From: Trichopria drosophilae
Taxonomy: Eukaryota; Arthropoda; Insecta; Hymenoptera; Diapriidae
DNA: 64,000 bases
Direction of reading: 5' to 3'
Assembly (NCBI GenBank): GCA_030407085.1
Contig: CM059587.1
Location: forward strand, 23,595,001-23,659,000
The notes under the pieces were generated by a model. That model had not been told where the DNA came from, did no database searches, and saw only the letters and a program-made list of their open reading frames with translations. Positions 58,701 to 64,000 of the stretch are shown piece by piece (the stretch's first letter is position 1; each line of letters opens with the position of its first letter). A program made the translations under genes and the position numbers.

Positions 58701-59656
58701 CAAGAAGAAATTAAATTTTTGCACAGGGAAAGATTCACAAATAAATTCAATTTGACTGACTGGAAGTTTATCATTTATCTTTTAAACTCGGCTCTAAAAA
58801 GTAGGTTAATGAATTCTGTGTAGGTGTTATAATTGCGATTTAAGATCATTGTAGGCGCAATGTGTGCACCGTGAAATGGCAATAATCAAGCTACGTGATG
58901 TGTCTGAATGGAGAAAACTGATTTGCTACTTCTACGATTTACTATCGAAAGTCGAATACATGCCGACGTCGAAGTTAAACTAATGCGTGACAGCGAATCT
59001 ATTTTATGAAAAATATTGATTAAATAGTCTTTTCGAATGGAGCTCGAATGCAAAAAGTGAAATTTCACTTTAACAGCAACTTTTCACCTGTCAATAATCC
59101 ATTGTTTGTAATTGCCTTCTCTTAAATCTTAACTATTAACTTACTACGTCCTATGTACACCTTTCCTCAATTACGCAATTTTGGAATAATTGGTTTCTAT
59201 TACTTACGTTTACATAAAATATGATTGCATGGCATTACGGGTAATTATATCCGAAAAATATTGCTCTGCAGATAAATTGATTGCTTCATTTCGAAGAAAG
59301 GAAACGTTAATTTCAACAAATATTAGCCACTTTCCACACGTTTTTTCTACATCCATATATTTATTCGTAAAATTTATGTATTCTAATTCGATGGCGTTAA
59401 TAACATCCAAAAATATGTAAATTAAATGTTATATGTTCTTATAAATATTAACCATTAGCAAATACTAGTAGCAATTTATTTTGTATATAAATTCATGTAT
59501 AATATTGAAACCATTTACAACTAATTACAACCGTTTATGTTACATTTTATTAAATGAAAAATGGTATTGATAGACAGCTTCGTTAAAATAGTTTCTTGAA
59601 TTAAAATCTCGAATTAATGTATTCTGAACTCGTGTCATAAATCGTATTCTCTATCG
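55796..59656. other. Non-coding stretch, no feature recognised
   Basis: Mostly AT-rich. A more balanced patch at 56050-56300 has no supported feature. Short frames at 55861, 57479 and 58886 carry no motif. Confidence 0.4.
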
Positions 59657-60373
59657 TACACGGAAAAAGAGAATAGTTGATTTAACTATCAGAAATAGCT
59701 GTTTGAAAAATGGCTAAAACAACAAATTGTATAGATGACAAACCAACTAAGTTTGAACAAACTAATTAAATTTATTAAATTTTTAACTACAAAAAATTGT
59801 AAAATTTACAATCGTGTTTGATATCTTCGTAATGTCATGTAGTTAATTCTAGTATTTTAGGGAAGGTGTACAATCCAACTAAAAAAATCTCCCCAATTTC
59901 AGTTTGATCAAGTAAAATTTCACATTTTGGTCGACCATTTTGGGTCCACTATGTTGAACGAACCTTTAACATTTGTTACATATGCAACTATTTTCATAAA
60001 TATCAACTATTTTTTTTTTTTGTTGATATTAGAAATATTAGTTTACCATGTCAAAGAACTGGTGGATTATCCCACTTTTTTCAGTATTCTGACGCGAGTA
60101 ATGCGTTAACAACAAAATAGTTAAGTTGACTATTTTTATAGTTATGTCAATTATTTAAAATAGACGAGATTGCCATTATAATTAGTTAAAGCGGGACAGA
60201 GATTAACCAATTAACTGATTGAAATAGTTGGTTTACGGAATTAAAACAGTTATTTTAACTATTTCTTTTAGTTATAAATAATAAATTGGAAATTCTCCAA
60301 CTAACAAAGATTCTGAGGTATAAATACTCAACATTTTTTTTAGTTGGTTCAACCATTTAGTGTTTTCTATGTA
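59657..60373. mobile_element. TA-flanked MITE with AACTAT/AGTTGG repeats
   Basis: The left end TACACGGAAAAAGAGAATAG (59657) and the inverse of the right end (60373 leftward, TACATAGAAAACACTAAATG) are imperfect inverse copies bounded by TA. The interior repeats AACTATTT and AGTTGGTT words in both orientations, so it can fold extensively. It also contains a unit (about 59893-59955) related to the tandem array at 61126-61440. Confidence 0.5.
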
Positions 60374-61125
60374 TTATCAGTACTTATTGCAGTATTTTAT
60401 TAATGCTTAATATGTTTTGCAATTTTTCAATACTATGTTCTGTTTTAACAAAAACTATTAATGCATTCTAATGAATACCATAAATATCAGTAACCATTTT
60501 ATTTGTATTGTTTAAATCTTAAAATTAAAAATTTGTAATAATGTAGATACTTTTTTTACGCATAATACACAATTTTATTATCCAGATTATAGAAATGAAA
60601 TCTCTTTACTACTATTTTTTAACGGAATCAATTTGAAACTACTGAAACATTAAAAATGACCTCAAAATGATCTTCAAATATCGGATTTCTTATTCAAAAT
60701 TGCTTAAATAACTTTGTACTTATTAAAAAAACACTATCTGCGGAAATGTTAGCCATCCATATATTTGCATCCAAAACATTATCTGCGTATAACTATGGTA
60801 GAAAATTTCGTAACTTTACAAAATGAATTTTTCGCATAAGATTCAAAATGTTCGTAAGTATAGTAAGATTTTTCTAATTTCTCGTTTAAGAAACATTACT
60901 TTTACAATTAGTAGTACTTCCTTTTTTTATAAAATGGTTACTAAGATAATATATGATAAGACCGATCAAATCAATATATAATTTCAATTTTAATAAACCT
61001 AATAAACCTTTTGCATTTAAACATGTTTTATTCTTTTTAGTTTAAGTTTTTTGTTTATTATTTTTTAAATCGATTTTATTTAATTGTACGTGTTTCTTGT
61101 TTCTTCATATAATTTTAAAATTCAA
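60374..61125. other. AT-rich non-coding stretch
   Basis: Extremely AT-rich. No features can be supported. Confidence 0.4.
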
Positions 61126-61440
61126 AATAGCGTAGTTTGGACCCGTCATTTTCAATGTTAAAAATCTAAGAATAGATTCGTGAACTTTAAAATCGAATAC
61201 CCAGTTTCAGACTGATCAAGTAACTTTTCACGATATGGCCGGCCATCTTGGATACGCCATGTCGAAATTTGAAAATCTCAGATTAAATTGGTAACTAGCG
61301 ACTTACAATCTCCCGAGTATATAGAGTTTCGGCTCCATAAAGTTACATGTCACATTTTGGTAGGCCATCTTTGATCCGCCATTTTGAATTTTCAAAATCT
61401 GAGATCAAATTCATAATCACCGACTCCGAAAACCCTCTAG
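61126..61440. repeat. Three tandem units of about 115-128 bp (GGCCATCTTGGATCCGCCAT type)
   Basis: Units share TTTTGG(A/T).GGCCATCTT and GGAT.CGCCATTTTGAA, then AAAATCTGAGATCAAATTC and a GACTCCGAA-type end. They begin near 61135, 61238 and 61358. A related unit lies inside the MITE at 59657-60373. Such units occur as short arrays in many insect genomes. The 122-aa frame starting at 61347 begins in one unit and runs into unrelated AT-rich DNA, so I leave it out. Confidence 0.6.
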
Positions 61441-62080
61441 TAATAAATTTCAATTGTTTTCCGCATGCAAAAAAATGTATGCTTCAAAGGTTTGAACATA
61501 CGTTTTTAATAATTAATTTAATAAGGAGAAAAATCCACGTCTTAATATATTGGTTTCTTGTAGGTAATACATACTTAATATTGACACCCAAACATGTTAA
61601 AATAAGTATTTTTCATTTGTTACTATCCCATTCTGTTTGTGTATTAATTCGCTGTGATATTATAAACCATTTGTTCAATATAAAATTAGATAGTAAAAGG
61701 TATATCAAATTATGAGGTATCATAATAAAAAGTAGAGTAGTAATTCGTGAAATGTAAAACAATTTTATTTGAAATGATAGTCCTAAATAGATAGATGATT
61801 AACGTTTGGTACGATTTAATTTTTGAAAGCTATACTTGTTTATTACCTTTGTTTTCTCAACTTTTTCATTATATATTTCGTAATTTTGGGAAATTAAATT
61901 ACAAATGTTTTATCACATTCATAATACAGATTTTTAAAATCAGTTATAAAATACGTGATTATTGTTCTGTCATTGTTGCGAGAGTTGAATAAGAATCGGC
62001 AGCAATCTGTAGTCGAATACGAAAATAGCTGATTTAATTTCAAAATATTTTTGCGAAACGCACACGCTGCAAATTGTGTC
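61441..62080. other. AT-rich non-coding stretch
   Basis: Only short random frames. No feature can be supported. Confidence 0.4.
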
Positions 62081-62084
62081 ATAT

Positions 62085-62152
62085 CTTATACGATCGTGCG
62101 TGTAATACGAATTATTATCGCACCTTATACGATTGTGCGTGTAATATCGGTT
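62085..62152. repeat. Two-copy tandem duplication, 39-bp period
   Basis: CTTATACGATCGTGCGTGTAAT at 62085 recurs as CTTATACGATTGTGCGTGTAAT at 62124, with similar spacer sequence between. Confidence 0.75.
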
Positions 62153-64000
62153 ACTTTCACAAAGTCGACGAAAAATTAATTTTCTTATTTTGTACAGGAA
62201 AGAGACTTCTGCACGTAGTAAACGTACAGACGTGCACTTGAATCTTTTGGCGTCGCACGCGCGTAGTAATTATTATACCGCTTGATATATTTCGCTTGAG
62301 TTGCGATCTGCATACCTTGAAATATTTCCCGCAGGCTTTATTTCGTATCGAATCATTCAATCTTCGGCCTTTGTTTCGAGCTGTTCTCCGCCCGACACAC
62401 TTTATAGCATTGGTGGAAAACTGTACTAAAAATACATATCATATTTGCATAAAAATATTTACGAGTCACGTTCAATTCGCCACTCTCTTTATTCGAAATT
62501 TAAGGAATCCCTTTTTTGCGTTTTATTGCAGATATGAATAAAAATATTTTTCATCAACTTAAGGGGTGGATAGGGTATCATTGTTTTCATTTACAAAAAA
62601 AAAGAAATATGTTTCCAACCGTTCTTATCACAATTTTCGAAAATAGCTGATTTACCCGTTTGAATTACACGGCTGTCCTAAAATGTGAAATCTTCCACAG
62701 AATTTGAATAAATATTACTATACCACAAAAATGAATAACATCCCAGAAAAATTATTCGAAAACGACATTATTTAGAAATTTAGTTGCACAATATTGACAT
62801 AAAATACTCCGACAATTAATAAGAATCATAATAATGAAAACTTTCCGTCGACGTCAAAGGTCATTTGAAGGTCAAGATTATGTCTTTTAATGGAAACCTT
62901 TATTTTCAGTACGGAATTCGAAAGGAGTGAGAAATATCACGACAAAAGTGTTAGTTAATTTGCTAGAGTAACCTTGAGAAGGTAAAATCTACGAAAATCG
63001 GTTGGAATGTGCACAGTCAGTACATCGTACTTTTTGATTAATACCGGGCTTTTATTTATTGTTGTCCAGACGCTGATTACGAAGTGTTGGTAGTGCGTTT
63101 AACAGTATTTCAGCAACAATGAAAGTAAGTTCCTTACGACCTATAAAGTTGGATTCAAGGTCAACAATAATCCGTTTGATTTGATTTACAGCAGAGGAGT
63201 AAAGAAAAAGTTACTAAGAAAACTGTAGTCTAATATTTGGGAGATGACCTTTCTCGTATACAGAAGGCGCATACAATTATCTAATGATTGCGGAAAGAAA
63301 GGTCGTGATTATCATAAATGCATCTAGCGGCACGAGGTGCAAATAAAAAGAAATTGCGATCATATAACACGTAGGTGCTCTTTTCAACCGATTAAAATGT
63401 TCAAATACGCTTCGATTAAAGTATTCAAATACATTTAGGCTTATCACTAATGCTAAAAATGCAGACAATTACTGTTTGCTAATAAAAAAAAATCTATTAA
63501 TTGCTATCGCCGTTTCTGGCGATTGATCCGACGACCTCAATCCACAGGCTATTAGTGAAATGAACTATATCGACAGATGGGAAACTATTCATTTAGAGTC
63601 TCCACCGAAATAAGTTAGGTGCGATATTAAAAACCACCTCAAATACAACCTTCTAGTAAAAAGAACTTTTGATTATGATATAGTGGCTGATATTAGGTGA
63701 TGTCTCAAAGGTAGGAAAGAACAGATATTTTGATGTTCAGAAAGGACATTGAGAACATTATGAGATCAGATTAAGTTTTTGTACTACTCGTAGAAGAAAA
63801 CACTTGTAACGACCTTTTTCAAGACAAAGATTGCAACTAAAAGTTTGTTACAATAACTGAACCATTCTTCGTAAAGCCTCGTCGCTATATTAACGATGGT
63901 TAGAGGAATAGTTGGATTGGCACTCGTTCCGCGCATTCCTTTTATATTTGCGATTGCTCGAAAATTCACTTGATCGAAAATCAATTGAGAGTTATTAATG
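62153..64000. other. Non-coding stretch, no feature recognised
   Basis: Composition is slightly more balanced at 62165-62420, but frames on both strands lack motifs. The remainder is AT-rich without identified repeats. Confidence 0.4.

Noticed and set aside
61347..61715. 122-aa plus-strand frame
   Set aside because: Starts within a satellite unit and continues into AT-rich DNA without motifs.

Overview
The window looks like non-coding DNA from an arthropod nuclear genome, most likely an insect. It is AT-rich and almost free of long reading frames. It has a few GC-richer islands where CpG is not depleted, a degenerate CCTAA/CCAA-rich stretch resembling the insect telomere motif, and many transposon remnants. 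I lean towards Hymenoptera because of the overall texture, but that is a guess. No operons, tRNA, rRNA or CRISPR arrays were seen.

One long intact reading frame is present: a 742-residue minus-strand protein (25218-27446) with a reverse transcriptase followed by a GIY-YIG endonuclease. It belongs to a complete Penelope-like retroelement (24790-27718). The element has 83-bp inverted terminal repeats that differ at one base, a 36-bp extension at one end, an 11-14 bp target duplication and a hammerhead-like motif in the 3' untranslated region. The only convincing host coding sequence is a 77-bp minus-strand exon (38365-38441) of a Ras-like small GTPase resembling the RERG group. Much of the surrounding DNA may therefore be intron of that gene.

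Layout. 0-6 kb: a CACTA-like inverted-repeat element (1236-2160), a GC-rich island (3.4-3.9 kb) and two or three foldback elements built from short subrepeats. 8-20 kb: a second CACTA-like copy, a 42-bp-arm hairpin element, a 41-bp minisatellite of about 13 units, a piggyBac-like MITE and small dispersed repeats. 20-30 kb: a diverged 513-bp-spaced duplication, the Penelope element, paired GC hairpins and a GCTCCC/GCAAAAT repeat region. 30-45 kb: telomere-like repeats, a Tc1/mariner MITE, a GC-rich island, an element rich in CCTGATCAGG-type palindromes, the GTPase exon, a gutted Ty3/Gypsy remnant and a near-palindromic element. 45-64 kb: a possible conserved non-coding block, a 1.95-kb foldback element with a TA-flanked MITE inside it, a block of palindromic repeats, another TA-flanked MITE and short tandem arrays.

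Nothing here forms a pathway. The window is mainly a record of nested mobile elements around a small piece of host gene. All structural calls were made by eye, without alignment or database searches.
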